Shown here: piece by piece, positions 51,740-62,410 of the stretch | Numbering within the stretch: the first letter of the stretch is position 1 | How the letters are laid out: each line of letters starts with the position of its first letter | Source of the DNA: Haematococcus lacustris | Taxonomy: Eukaryota > Chlorophyta > Chlorophyceae > Chlamydomonadales > Haematococcaceae | Assembly (NCBI GenBank): GCA_030144725.1 | Contig: JASKMD010000410.1 | Span: 1 to 64,000, forward strand | Reading direction: 5' to 3' | Length of the DNA: 64,000 bases | Translations under genes and position numbers: made by a program | The notes under the pieces: model-generated | The model's database searches: none | Told to the model about the DNA's origin: nothing | The model's input: the letters and a program-made list of their open reading frames with translations, nothing else

Positions 51740-52210
51740 ACCGCCAAGCAGATCACCATGACAGCCATTACTTCCTAGCAGCAGCAGCAGCAGGCTGTGT
51801 CGTTGCATGCCCGAGCTGTCGCGCCCTTCATGGAGCCATGTGCCTTCACAATACTTTTCTCATCTTGCTTAGGGTTTTTTCCATGCAACCTCCCAGCCAT
51901 TTCCACATCATCCCCAAGACCTGAAAACTCTCTTTTAGCTACAACACCAACCTTCCATGACCACTACTGTCACGCGTTACATCAGGGCAGGCTCAACGTG
52001 TGTGGTGACACAGCTGCAGTTATCAAGAATAATGCATGTGTTGAATCTATCAAGTCTGCTCCAGTCATGCATGTCTTGTTGGTGTCATCGCTCCTGGGTC
52101 TTCCAGCATGGCAACAATCAGTATTGTGGCATGCATGAAACACTAGAGCATCAAGGCCCTGCCGACCGTTGTCAATGGCCAGATCAATCATCAATCACCT
52201 ATCATTGCAC
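51740..52210. repeat. LRR 3'-flank duplicon downstream of F4
   Basis: Matches 47.82-48.36 kb and 62.94-63.34 kb with more substitutions. It shows that LRR genes were copied with their downstream flank. Confidence 0.8.
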
Positions 52211-54003
52211 ATGCTCACTTTGATGATGCCAGTCTTCAACCAGCTGTTAGCCTGCCAACATGCAGGGGGCGCATCCACACTGTAGTAGTTGCGGATTTTG
52301 ACATGCAGCCACCGTGCCCAGGGCTGCTCAGCCATGAGCTGCAGCGACTCATGCATGGCTGCAGAAACACATCCCTCCACACGGATAAACTTGACCTCCT
52401 GCACTGCGGGCATGAGCTGCACCAGCTGGTACCAGAAGTCCAGTGAGGGCTCAATGCTGCCGCCATACAGCTCAAAGTGGGCGCAGTCCCGGCACAATGG
52501 AGCCAGTGCCAGAACGTCAGCGGTTGTGACTCCATGCAGGTCACAAACCTGCACCTTGCCCACACAGCAGCACTGCAACGGTTGCAGCAGAGCTACCAGC
52601 TGCGCCAGGTCCACCCTCTGCTGCTGCAGGAGTGCTGGGCTGATGACGTTGGGGCCTGTTTGCATCTGCTCCCGGCTCATCATGTTCAGCTGCACCACCT
52701 TGATCTGCACTGGCACCTTGATTGCATAGGCCAGGAGGTGGAGTGTGGCTGCCACCTCAGGGTCTGATATGTCCTCCACACGGATGACAAGCTGCCCCAG
52801 CACTAGGGGCTGGGCGAGGGAGTGCAGGGGCAGGTTCGTGATTGCCTTCCAGCGAACCCATCCAGTGAGCTCCAGCCGCTGCCAGCTGCAGGGCGCATCA
52901 GCATATGAGGTGTCCAATGCCTCAACTGAGTCCAGCAGGAGGCTTGTGATCTGGGTGGCTGCCAGCAGGGTGTCCAGGTCCTGCTCCCAGACTGTGACCG
53001 CTGGCAGCTGCAGGGTGTGGAGCTGAGGCAGCGCCTGCAGCAGCTCAGTCAGGCCCTCCAGGCCATCAAGGTGGGGTATAGTCAACACCTGCAGCTGAGC
53101 CATAGGTTGCAAGTACTCCACAAACTCGCTGAGATCAGTGTTGACGAAGTCACAGCTCACTAGGTGCAACTGGGTCAGGTGTTGCGCCAGGGGCTGAAAG
53201 CTAGGCAACAGTCGTGAGCCAGGCTGTTCGCGGGGTTCGGCAGCTATGCTGAGCTGCTGCAACTGCAGACCCTGGAACAGAGTGCCCACTGCTGTAAGCT
53301 CATCATCATCTGAGGCGCAGATATCGGTGAGATGTAGCTGGTGCAGCTGCAGGGCCAGTGGCGGGTGAGAGAGCAGGCTGGCTAGCGCCTCGCTTGAGAC
53401 ACAGAGCCCCTGCAGGGTCAGGGCAGTCAGGCTGGGGAAGCTGTCCAGCAGGTGCTGCGCAAGGCCAGGTCGGCAGCGCATATGTTTGCGGTTGTTGGGT
53501 TTGTATTTTCCACTGCAGACCAGCTTGCAGGCCTCCACTGCTGCACAGTTGTCTAGCTTTGCCAGGGCATGGGCCAACAGGTCGGTGTAATCTTGAGTGT
53601 ACTCTGTCTGTGGCAGCTGCAAGGTAGGAGCCAACTGCTCCTTGTAGCACTCGCTGTCCTCTGTCTCTGGCTGCCACAAGGTGAGAGCCAGCTTGCTCGT
53701 CCTCGCTTGCAGGGCTGCGACAACTCGGGGCGTGAGCAGCTGGTCGCAGCACTGCCTGCCCAGCTGGATGCGCAAGGCTGGGACGTGCAGCAGGTGGGCC
53801 TGGGAGAAGGCGCGGCAGGTCAGGTGCAGCAGGCTCCTGGCCCCAAGCTGCATGAACCGGCAAGCGATGTCAGCCAGCAGCGCTGGCGGGAGGTCCAGCA
53901 GAGTAGTGCCAGGAGTGGGCGCCTGGCCGGCTGGGCTGTACCCATCTGTTGCTGAGGCACCGCCATCCACTGTGACTTGATATTGCATGTCACTCTGGCT
54001 CAT
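52195..54003 (-). CDS. F-box-like/LRR protein F4, intact
   Basis: Uninterrupted 602-codon frame from ATG (MSQSDMQYQV). F-box-like segment LDLPPALLADIACRFMQL (about residues 36-53) then LLHLTCRAFSQAHLLHVP. Leucine-rich blocks include LTALTLQGLCVSSEALASLL, LTQLHLVSCDF, LQVLTIPHLDGL and LHTLQLPAVTV. The C-terminus has RVDLAQLVALLQPLQCCC, ALAPLCRDCAHFEL and WARWLHVKIRNYY. A repeat-like insertion at about 100-140 (LTLWQPETEDSE... then LQLPQTEYTQDYTDLL) looks like an internal 20-residue duplication absent from F1-F3. This is the only family member in the window with an intact ATG-to-stop frame. It is probably cytosolic or nuclear, with no signal or membrane segment. Partner and substrate are unknown. 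Confidence 0.78.
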   Translation of the reverse strand: MSQSDMQYQVTVDGGASATDGYSPAGQAPTPGTTLLDLPPALLADIACRFMQLGARSLLHLTCRAFSQAHLLHVPALRIQLGRQCCDQLLTPRVVAALQARTSKLALTLWQPETEDSECYKEQLAPTLQLPQTEYTQDYTDLLAHALAKLDNCAAVEACKLVCSGKYKPNNRKHMRCRPGLAQHLLDSFPSLTALTLQGLCVSSEALASLLSHPPLALQLHQLHLTDICASDDDELTAVGTLFQGLQLQQLSIAAEPREQPGSRLLPSFQPLAQHLTQLHLVSCDFVNTDLSEFVEYLQPMAQLQVLTIPHLDGLEGLTELLQALPQLHTLQLPAVTVWEQDLDTLLAATQITSLLLDSVEALDTSYADAPCSWQRLELTGWVRWKAITNLPLHSLAQPLVLGQLVIRVEDISDPEVAATLHLLAYAIKVPVQIKVVQLNMMSREQMQTGPNVISPALLQQQRVDLAQLVALLQPLQCCCVGKVQVCDLHGVTTADVLALAPLCRDCAHFELYGGSIEPSLDFWYQLVQLMPAVQEVKFIRVEGCVSAAMHESLQLMAEQPWARWLHVKIRNYYSVDAPPACWQANSWLKTGIIKVSMCNDR

Positions 54004-54023
54004 AGCTAGGACTGTATGTTGAC

Positions 54024-54118
54024 CTGCAGAGTGGGTGGAGCAACAAGGCTGTCAGGGTATGAGGGCGCCAGTAGCAGCAGCAGCGTATGATTGGCCGGGT
54101 GTGGGTGCGGGCACGCAC
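54024..54118 (-). other. Conserved 5'-UTR intron of LRR gene F4
   Basis: A donor CCAG|GTGCGT (54,118) and acceptor CTCTGCAG|GTCAAC (54,024) bound a 95-nt intron just before the ATG. The same donor/acceptor pair, with near-identical intron sequence, precedes F1, F2 and F3. Confidence 0.6.
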
Positions 54119-54241
54119 CTGGCTGCCCCTGGCTGCTTTCAGCTCACTTTTCTCGGCGATGCCTTAGCACCGGCCTGCAGAGCAGAAAGCGAGCAGCAGC
54201 GTGGACCTCGGACATAAGTGAAAAACATCACTCCCTGGCAC

Positions 54242-54303
54242 AGTCCGCTTCCAGTCCGCTTCCAGTCCGCTTCCACTCCGCTTCCACTCCCCTTCCAGTC
54301 CGC
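54242..54303. repeat. 11-bp tandem repeat in the F4 upstream region
   Basis: About six units of TCCGCTTCCAG-type sequence with minor changes. Absent from the F3 promoter at the equivalent place. Confidence 0.85.
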
Positions 54304-54315
54304 TCCGAGCCGTTA

Positions 54316-54515
54316 GAAGATACAGGCAGCTGGGCCACGCATCCCGCAGCAGGGTTGTGCTAGCTTCGCACGAATCCAAGGGCGAGACGCCTAGGCGACA
54401 CTGGCGTCATTGGTGGATGAGGCAGACTGCCAATAGTGGCAGTAACACTCGAAGCTTGCTGTCGCCATTGCTGCGGACACGTCGACACACCCAGATAGAT
54501 CTGTTTGTCCTCTTT
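54316..54515 (-). promoter_or_regulatory. Conserved upstream block of LRR gene F4
   Basis: Counterpart of 50,410-50,600: GATACAGGCAGCTGGGCCAC, CTAGGCGACACTGGCGTCAT and CTGCTGCGGACACGTCGACA appear in the same order and spacing. Confidence 0.5.
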
Positions 54516-55798
54516 ACCCCTCTTGTATTACCCCCTTTCTCCTTAACCCCCTTTTGTTGTGCAACCCTGTTAGGGCCTTAGAGCTCCCACCTAGAGCCTC
54601 CTCTCCATTACCCTGTGGTGGGCCAGGCTGTGGACGGCTGTGTGTGTGTGCACCGCTACAACTGATCGCAGCAATCTCTTCCTGGCTCATTAGACAGAGA
54701 GCAGTCGGCACAAGAGGTTCAGAAGCTTAGGCATCAGGCAGAGAAGAGCTTATGCCGCCAACAGGTTAAGACCGCAGCACACCGCGCTGTCACTGTCTTG
54801 CTATGCCAGCCTGGCTGACTGGCAGCCGCACTGACCAGGCTGCCCCAGGGGCTGTCTGCTGGCAGCAGTGGACACCCTCCTCCAGCACTGCTGCTCTGCT
54901 CTGACACTGCCCTCTGAAGCAGCAGCCTTAGGCAGACCCTTTGCTGCTCTGCAGGGCGGCGGGCTTGAAGGATGGGTCATAGGTGTTTGTGGAGGCAGAG
55001 GGCAACACACAGGGCTGAGGCAGAGAGTAGTTGCAGCTGGGCCAGAGCAGGCAGTGGTGAGGCGGTGAGGTCAGGCTGAGGCAGTCAGGCCCCACTGCCA
55101 CCGCCTGGCCAGTCAGGTCACCTGGCAGGGTCAGGGCTGCAGCTGGCTCGTGGAGGAGGGGTGGGTCAGGAGGTAGGGGGCAGCACCAGGGGGCGGCGCC
55201 GGCAGCGGCTCAGACGGAGCTGCCAGGCAGCAGCCGGCCACCCGCTATGCCAGGCCCCGGTAGCGGCAGCCTAGCGCAGCTTGCGCCTCCAGCCGCTGCA
55301 CCCTCACCTCAGTGTGCCGCCTGGCAGGGTAGTGACTGGTGGGCGCCAGGCAGCTGGTGCTGGGACGTCATGACCAGTGCCCTCTGCCCCAGGTGTGCTG
55401 GGTGCATCAACGGCCTGGCAGCCTAGCCACCTTCCCAGCCCCTCACCTTCCATTGGCTCTTGCTGCGGCCAGTCTGCCCTCTACCAGGACTTGGCCAGCT
55501 TGATGCCCAGCACCCACACCCACCTGCTGCATCTTGCCCCCTTGCTGCCAGCGGCCCCGTCAGCCAGGCAGCAGCCCCATGGACCCAGGCGGCAGGGGCC
55601 AGCCGCTGAAGTGTCAGCCGGGCCTTGCACTGACTGTTGCTGCCCTGCAGCCCCTATGGTGCTCCCGTCACGAGGTGAGGTAGGGGTCAAGACATGGCAG
55701 CTGGTGGGCACTGCATGCAGCCAGGTTCTCCATGTTGCTGTTGGCTGCATTTCCACAGCAGGTCACCTCCCTGAGCTTCAGGCACTCGTATGCACCAA
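54516..55798. repeat. F4 distal upstream flank and duplicon B fragments
   Basis: 54.80-54.97 kb matches the upstream blocks of F1 (21.93-22.08 kb) and F3 (50.97-51.12 kb). 54.98-55.25 kb contains scrambled pieces of duplicon B. No supported gene. Confidence 0.6.
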
Positions 55799-56545
55799 GG
55801 CGGCAGGGCAGCAGGGCGGCAGGGCGGCAGGGCAGCAGGGCAGCAGGGCGGCAGGGCGGCAGGGCAGCAGGGCAGCAGGGCGGCCGGGCGGCAGGGCGGC
55901 AGGGCGGCAGGGCGGCAGGGCGGCAGGGCGGCAGGGCAGCAGGGCAGCAGGGCAGCAGGGCGGCAGGGCGGCAGGGCGGCAGGGCGGCAGGGCAGCAGGG
56001 CAGCAGGGCGGCAGGGCAGCAGGGCAGCCGGGCGGCAGGGCAGCAGGGCAGCCGGGCGGCCGGGCGGCCGGGCGGCCGGGCGGCCGGGCAGCAGGGCGGC
56101 AGGGCGGCAGGGCGGCAGGGCAGCAGGGCAGCAGGGCGGCAGGGCGGCAGGGCGGCAGGGCAGCAGGGCGGCAGGGCAGCAGGGCAGCAGGGCAGCAGGG
56201 CAGCAGGGCAGCAGGGCAGCAGGGCAGCAGGGCAGCAGGGCAGCAGGGCAGCAGGGCGGCAGGGCGGCAGGGCGGCAGGGCAGCAGGGCGGCAGGGCAGC
56301 AGGGCAGCAGGGCAGCAGGGCGGCCGGGCGGCCGGGCGGCAGGGCGGCAGGGCGGCAGGGCGGCAGGGCAGCAGGGCAGCAGGGCGGCAGGGCAGCAGGG
56401 CGGCAGGGCAGCAGGGCAGCCGGGCAGCAGGGCAGCAGGGCAGCAGGGCAGCAGGGCAGCAGGGCAGCAGGGCAGCAGGGCGGCAGGGCAGCAGGGCAGC
56501 AGGGCAGCAGGGCAGCAGGGCAGCAGGGCAGCAGGGCAGCAGGGC
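55799..56545 (+). repeat. 9-bp minisatellite (GGGCGGCAG/GGGCAGCAG), about 83 units
   Basis: About 750 bp of nonamers with G/A variation and occasional GGGCGGCCG units. It is the reverse complement in type of the ACS intron array at 12.33 kb. Frames of 270-400 codons on both strands (GRAAGRQ, PAALLPC) are repeat artefacts. Confidence 0.96.
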
Positions 56546-56749
56546 GCCCACCCACCCACCTGCCCGACCCCCCCTGCCTACCTTCATCCAGATCAGATAA
56601 GATCAACACCTAAAAGATGTGTAATAGGTTGAGGCCGCAGGCGGTCCACGTGCTTTGCGTTGTAAGCTCTATCTGGCTGATGAAGTCTGGGCACTTGCTT
56701 GCTGAAGGGCCTGTGAGACTCTAGCTCACAGCATGGAGCTGGGGGAGGA

Positions 56750-58395
56750 AAGGGGCTTGTAGGGGAGGGGAGGGGGCTCAGGGTGGTGCATCATGCAGCA
56801 TCATGCTCACTGCCTGACATGGGGCCTTGGAATGACATCATGGGGCTTGCTGCCTGGGTTTGGCGTGGGCATTGCAAGGCCATGCCTGGAGACCAGCAGC
56901 ATCAGAGCCCGGTCAGTCAGTGCCTGATGAGACCACACTGCATGGCCACCACTAGTGCATGGCGACCACCAGCACTCTCCCAAGTACAGCTGCTCACATT
57001 CTACACTGTTGCACATGCCATGGCGGCAACCCTGGCAGCGGCAGTAGCAATTCCTGCTGGCTGAGCTGTTCGTGTTGTCGGGCGCCCCTGCTGGCTGCGC
57101 TGCAGGTGAAGCCCAAGATGGCCACACTGATCACGCCAGAAGACCTGGAGGTCAGCGGCATGAGCGGCATCTTCTTCTCCATGCTGGCAGACGTCAAGCT
57201 CTTCCACAACTACAACTACCGGGAGGTGGGACCACCACAGCAGCGGCCGCAGCGCAGGCAGGCTAGGGTCACCTCACATGGTCAGGCCAGGCCAGCACTG
57301 CTGCCCGGGTCCCAACATGGCTGCTAGGCTTGCTGCCAGACCCCTGCTGGCCTCCAGCCAGCCACTGTGCCTGTCCTGCTGGCTGGCTGGGTGGGATGAT
57401 GGCTTCAGGTCAGGACACGGGTGAAGGACTGCTGCCAGAGTCCTAGACATGGTGCCGGGGTGTGTGCTCACACCTACACCTGCACTTACATGGCACCCAA
57501 GCTGCCAGGTTACCTCATTTTCAAATTGCCTGATTACCTAATCACTTATTCACCTTGATGGTCACCTAGTGAGCTGATGAAGCTGGCATGACCTCCAGGC
57601 GTGCAGCCTGGCCATGCAGACCTTGTTGTGTGCTGTCCTTGTGCCTGCAGAACTTCATCCACCAAGAGGACAGCTAAGGGCCAGGCGCAGGGCCACCAGG
57701 TGTTGTGCAGCCCGGTACAGGCAGCAGGCTGCATGGTGATGCTTGCATGGTATCCTCTGTATGGCAGCGTGACCGGGTGCAGTGCAGCTAGGGTTGTTCA
57801 GTCTCACAGGGCAACACAGGGCCTGCCACATCACCACCTTGACATGGTTGCACCACAAGCAAGCACACACACTGCTCGTGTTGTGAGCAGACAGGGCACA
57901 CCCAGCCTGCCCAGTGCCGGCATTAAGCCCCAACCAGAGGCAGGCTGTGTGCAATGGTCACCACACCCGCATGGTCACACCGGGGGATCACACCTGGAGA
58001 ACTGGGCACAGGACATTGGACACAGGGTGCCTGAGGCATGTCCTACCACAAGCGCGTGGGATGTCATAACCTCAAACGTCTGGACAGCTTTAGACAGCTG
58101 TGTGAGGCCTGGACGAGGTAGCTGGGTCCAGCAGCTGGTAGATGTCACGGTGCTGTGGCATTGCGTTTGGTGTGCAGCGACAGGGGCTGGGGCCACAGGG
58201 GCAGCTGGGGCTGGGGCAGCAGGGTCTGGCAGGCCGTGCTTTCGTGGGATGCATGTTGCTCTCATGATGCTAGAGTAGTGCCCCAGTGATCCTCGTATGC
58301 ATGGTGCCTGACAACCCGACACGGCTTCCAGCCTGGTCTGGCTGCTAGATCGACTGCCGACTGACTGACAAGCATCCGTTGCATGAGCTTGCGTC
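56750..58395 (+). repeat. Segmental duplication C, right copy
   Basis: Near-identical to 44.51-46.32 kb, including exon-flanking splice sites. Small deletions occur near 57.52, 58.13 and 58.35 kb. Confidence 0.85.
57106..57677 (+). pseudogene. Orphan 3' end of the TON2-type gene (last two exons)
   Basis: 57106-57225 (120 nt, 40 codons) and 57651-57677 duplicate TON2 exons 11 and 12. Splice sites (CTGCAG before, GTGGGA after, CCTGCAG before the last exon) and frame are intact, with only KTAT to KMAT and QEES-TGA to QEDS-TAA changes. The ten upstream exons are not present before it; the 9-bp minisatellite and unrelated repeat occupy that space. It cannot encode a PP2A subunit alone but could act as a trap exon. 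Confidence 0.8.
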
Positions 58396-58399
58396 CCAA

Positions 58400-59560
58400 C
58401 TGCTGCCTGCCACTGCCTCCCACTGCCTGGCCACTCAGGTCACCTGGCAGGGTCAGAGCTGCTGCTGGCTCAGGAGGAGGGGTGGGTCAGGAGGTAGGGG
58501 GCAGCAGCCGGCCACTAGGCAGCCCTGCAGCTGGCTGGCAGCAAGGCGAAGGGCAACACACACGGCTGAGCCAGAGAGCAGAGGCAGCTGGGCCAGAGGC
58601 AGTGGTGTGGTGATGTCATGATGCCACTGCCGCACCTGACTGCGTCCAGGTGCAGATGTGTCGCTGTCATCACCCTGCTAGGCTTGTCTAGGACCTTGCG
58701 ACCATGCTATTCTGCCTTGGGCAGGGAGGGCAAGGCAGGAGGCAGTAGGGAGTTCCTGCCCTGCCCTGGCCTCCCCACGAATGATGCATAGATGAGGCAT
58801 GGAACCCTGCATGACAGCTCAACAGTGAGGGCATCGACATCACTTGAGACGCCTCCGACCCATAAGCCAACAGCAGCTAAGAAGAGGCTACCAGCAAGTT
58901 TGACTGGGTCAATGGGCTGGTGTGGGGTGCGTATGGAGACAGCCCACAATGGGTTGTCATGCAGGCCAAGCAGCCCATGAGCAGGAGTAGGGCTAGCTCC
59001 AGGGCGTAGGGCCTCAGGCATGGCCTGCATGAGGGCAGAGAGCAGGTCAGGCACCCCGCAAAGGAGAAAAAGCGCCTCCCAGCAGCACACCCACGGTGGA
59101 AAGGTGTGGCAGGGCAGCTTGGAGACCTGTGCGGCAGGCAGGTGAGGCCCTGCACTAGGCTGCACCAGGTCAGGCCCTGCCAACGTGAAGGTGATGAGGA
59201 AGCAGATTGAAAGGCGGGTGCTGCAATTGTGAACTTTGAGACCAGGCCTTGAATTCATAGGGGTCAGGAACCGTTAAGGGACGGCACTGTAGCAGCAGAG
59301 TAGCTGTGCTGGCCTAACCCTAACTGTAGCTGCGCTAGCTAGTCACATGCTGTGACAGAATGAAGAGCAACTGAGCAGTCATCCCACGCCTCCGTTACCT
59401 CCTACTCACCGCCAAGTAGATCACCATAACAGCCATTACTTCCTAGCAGCAGCAGCAGGCTGTGGCGTTGCATGCGAGCTATCGCGCCCTTCATGAAGCA
59501 TGTGCCTCCACAATGCTTTTCTCATGTTGCCAAGGGTTCTCCCCACGGTTTCGGCCGGGG
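58400..59560. repeat. Duplicon B fragment plus start of LRR 3'-flank duplicon, right copy
   Basis: 58.40-59.16 kb matches 46.98-47.81 kb. 59.41-59.55 kb matches 47.82-47.96 kb. The intervening 0.24 kb (59,165-59,400) has no equivalent in the left copy. Similarity resumes only after the TIR element, at 62,312. Confidence 0.7.
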
Positions 59561-60299
59561 GAAAAGCCGAAAAAGTGCGGGGAGGGGAGTGAGCGCAGAA
59601 AGCCACGGGAACCGCAGGCTGCGGGCTACAGGCCCTCCCATGCGTCGGACATTTTCCCCCCCATCGATCCCGCCTCGATTGCGGACCGATAGGGGGGTTC
59701 GAGGTCTGTTCGAGGCCTGTTCGAGTCGGCTCCATCCATCGATTCGATGGGGGATCGATAATTGCTGGACACTCATCGATGTTACACTGGCTTATTGCCA
59801 AAGCACAAGACCTACGGTAATGCTGACCACCTGCGTCGATGCACCCCGCAACACAACACCAACAATAACACCACCACCAACAGCAACATGACCAACTACC
59901 AACAACACCAACAACAAGCCATGTCGCACACCAAGCACGGACTGGCAACCACCCAGTGCTTGGCTTGGCTTGGCTGTCCCACTGGCTTGGCTGTCTCCTT
60001 GAGAGAGGGATGGGATGGGTCATTGTTGTGTGTGGGCATGGCATGGCTAGTGAGGGTTGTGTTGGCTGCTACTACTAGCATTGGCTCCAGGCTGCCCGCT
60101 CCAGGCTGCCCGATGGCGTTGGGGAAAAGTAGTCGGGGTTGCAGACTGGTGGTGGTGGTGGGACAGCAGAAGGACAGAGGAAGAGGCCAAGGGACAGGAG
60201 GCCAGCTGGGCTGGGTGTCAGCCACTTACCGGCAGGTGGTTAGAGGTGTTAGGGAGAAGAGGGCAGGAGAGGGAGAAGAGGAAATGGGGGCGTAGGAGA

Positions 60300-61900
60300 C
60301 TTGGAGGTGTTGGTGATGGGACAGGGTAGGGTTAAGGGGAAGGAGCAAGGGGGTTGGAGTGCAACTGTTAGACCTGCAGCAAGCAAGGGGCATGCTTGTA
60401 ATCAACAAACAAGGACATGCACGACTAGAGGTGGGCAGGCTGGGCAAACACCCCAACAACATTTGCACTCACCTTGGCTCTCGGCTGCTGGCATCCTCCT
60501 GCCCCAGTATGGCTGCCGCTTTCTTGTTTTACGCCTCCAAGCTACGACTCCTGGCTGCGTCTCTAGGCTGCGTTCCTTGGCTGCTTGATGGCTCCTGGCG
60601 GCTGCTCCTGGCTGCACTTGGCTGCTGCTCTTGGATGCAAGGTAGAGAGATCAGCTGACTGCTGACTGTTTGCGCCAGGGGGTCCAGGTAGGGGGCCCAG
60701 GTAGGGGGCCCGGGTTAGGGGCCAGGTAGGGGGCCCAGGTAGGGGGCCAGGGGGAGGGGGAGGGGGAGGGGGAGGGGGAGGGGGAGGGGGAGGGGGAGGG
60801 GGAGGGGGAGGGGGAGGGGGAGGGGGAGGGGGAGGGGGAGGGGGAGGGGGAGGGGGAGGGGGAGGGGGAGGGGGAGGGGGAGGGGGAGGGGGAGGGGGAG
60901 GGGGAGGGGGAGGGGGAGGGGGAGGGGAGGGGGAGGGGGAGGGGGAGGGGGAGGGGGAGGGGGAGGGGGAGGGGGAGGGGGAGGGGGAGGGGGAGGGGGA
61001 GGGGGAGGGGAGGGGAGGGGAGGGGAGGGGAGGGGAGGGGAGGGGAGGGGAGGGGAGGGGAGGGGAGGGGAGGGGAGGGGAGGGGAGGGGAGGGGAGGGG
61101 AGGGGAGGGGAGGGGAGGGGAGGGGAGGGGAGGGGAGGGGAGGGGAGGGGAGGGGAGGGGAGGGGAGGGGAGGGGAGGGGAGGGGAGGGGAGGGGAGGGG
61201 AGGGGAGGGGAGGGGAGGGGAGGGGAGGGGAGGGGAGGGGAGGGGAGGGGAGGGGAGGGGAGGGGAGGGGAGGGGAGGGGAGGGGAGGGGAGGGGAGGGG
61301 AGGGGAGGGGAGGGGAGGGGAGGGGAGGGGAGGGGAGGGGAGGGGAGGGGCTGCCACTTCCAACTGCTCCTGGCTGCTCTTGGCTGCTCTGCCAAGCTGC
61401 TTCCCTTGGCTGCACTTCATGGCTTCCAGCTTACGACTGGTCCTGCGCTCCAGGCTCCTTCACTTCACCTCCAATCCCGTTCACCTGCAAGCAACCCATG
61501 CCACACATTCTTTACCAACTGACTATTTCTTGATGATCATCGCACCTTTCCCGTGCTACTTGGCATAAGTTGTGGAAGCAGGACGTTCTGCCGGAGAAAT
61601 CTTCTTTTACTGCATTTCTTCTTCGCCTACAAGGCACTCCAAGGCCATTCTTCTTCGCCTACAAGGCACAAAATCGATGAGCGCCACCTCGCACCTTTCC
61701 CTGGCTTCCCTGGCTTCCCATTCTTTCTCCTCGCTGCCTCTTGCTCCTTTCGCTCGACCTGGTCGCATGCCTTCTATCGCTGGTGGCGTGTTTGGTCCGG
61801 CCTGCTGCTGGCTGCTCCTGGCTGCTAGCTCATCCTGGCTGCTAGCTCATCCTGGCTACTGTGTGCTGTCCTTCGCGATTCCTTCGCTTCCTTCGCGCTT
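60300..61900. repeat. Dispersed repeat family A, copy 2
   Basis: Same block order as 2.1-3.45 kb, with the central G-rich array enlarged to 0.6 kb. It lies inside element E4, so family A may be the body of that element type, with copy 1 a fragment of another insertion. Confidence 0.65.
60749..61350 (+). repeat. (GGGGGA)n then (GGGGA)n array
   Basis: Hexamer GGGGGA for about 250 bp (with one pentamer near 60,924) switches at about 61,000 to pentamer GGGGA for about 345 bp. Long open frames ([10 protein letters not shown]) are composition effects. Confidence 0.96.
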
Positions 61901-62311
61901 CCCTTGCGAAACCTGCATGCAACCTGAAGAACATAAATCCGTGTTACATAGATGGCCTGCTGGGTTTGCACCACCTCTAGTGTGTTCATTACGTTGCCTC
62001 AATATGATGTTATGATGTTATGATGGTTGGGATGCCTGGTGCCCTTCGGCCCTTCGCCCGTCGCTGGCCTTCGGTCGGCAGCTTTCAACCAGTTTCGACC
62101 GCAATCGACCCTATTTCGATGACCCCATCGATTTTGCGACAATCGACAGGTTTCGATGACCCGGGGGGAGTCTCTGGCGGCCACCCATCGGTCGCTCGAC
62201 ATATTTCGATCAGCTTCGACCGCCTTCGATCGCAATCGATCCCCTTTCGATGACCCCATCGATTTTGCAAAAATCGACAGGTTTCGATGACCCGGGGGAA
62301 AATGTCCGACG

Positions 62312-62410
62312 TGCAACCTCCCAGCCAATGTCACATCAGCCCCAACACCTAAAAACTCAGTTAATGGCTTAACACCGACCTTGCATGACCACTACTGTCA
62401 CGCATGGTGC
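62312..62410. repeat. LRR 3'-flank duplicon, resumed after element E4
   Basis: GTGCAACCTCCCAGCC...CTACTGTCACGCATGG continues the duplicon interrupted at 59.55 kb. Confidence 0.75.

Larger units (their letters stand above)
59643..62311. mobile_element. TIR element E4, 2.67 kb, CGTCGGAC termini, inserted in a duplicon
   Basis: Perfect 18-bp inverted repeats CGTCGGACATTTTCCCCC (59643-59660, 62294-62311) are flanked by TG on both sides. The paralogous site at about 47,960 reads CCCATGCAACC with a single TG, i.e. an empty site, supporting a 2-bp duplication. Sub-terminal sequence is rich in ATCGAT and TTCGA; the right end has two diverged 75-bp copies (62.09-62.17, 62.22-62.30 kb). The interior carries repeat family A (60.3-61.9 kb) with its G-rich array. 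No transposase was recognised. Confidence 0.8.

Noticed and set aside
55377..56632. Open frames of 270-407 codons (GRAAGRQ / PAALLPC repeats) on both strands
   Set aside because: They are produced by a 9-bp unit lacking stop codons; no non-repeat domain, splice signals or conserved flanks.
60563..61420. Proline-rich PLPSP and PSPSP proteins on the minus strand
   Set aside because: Encoded only by GGGGGA/GGGGA repeats inside a transposable element.
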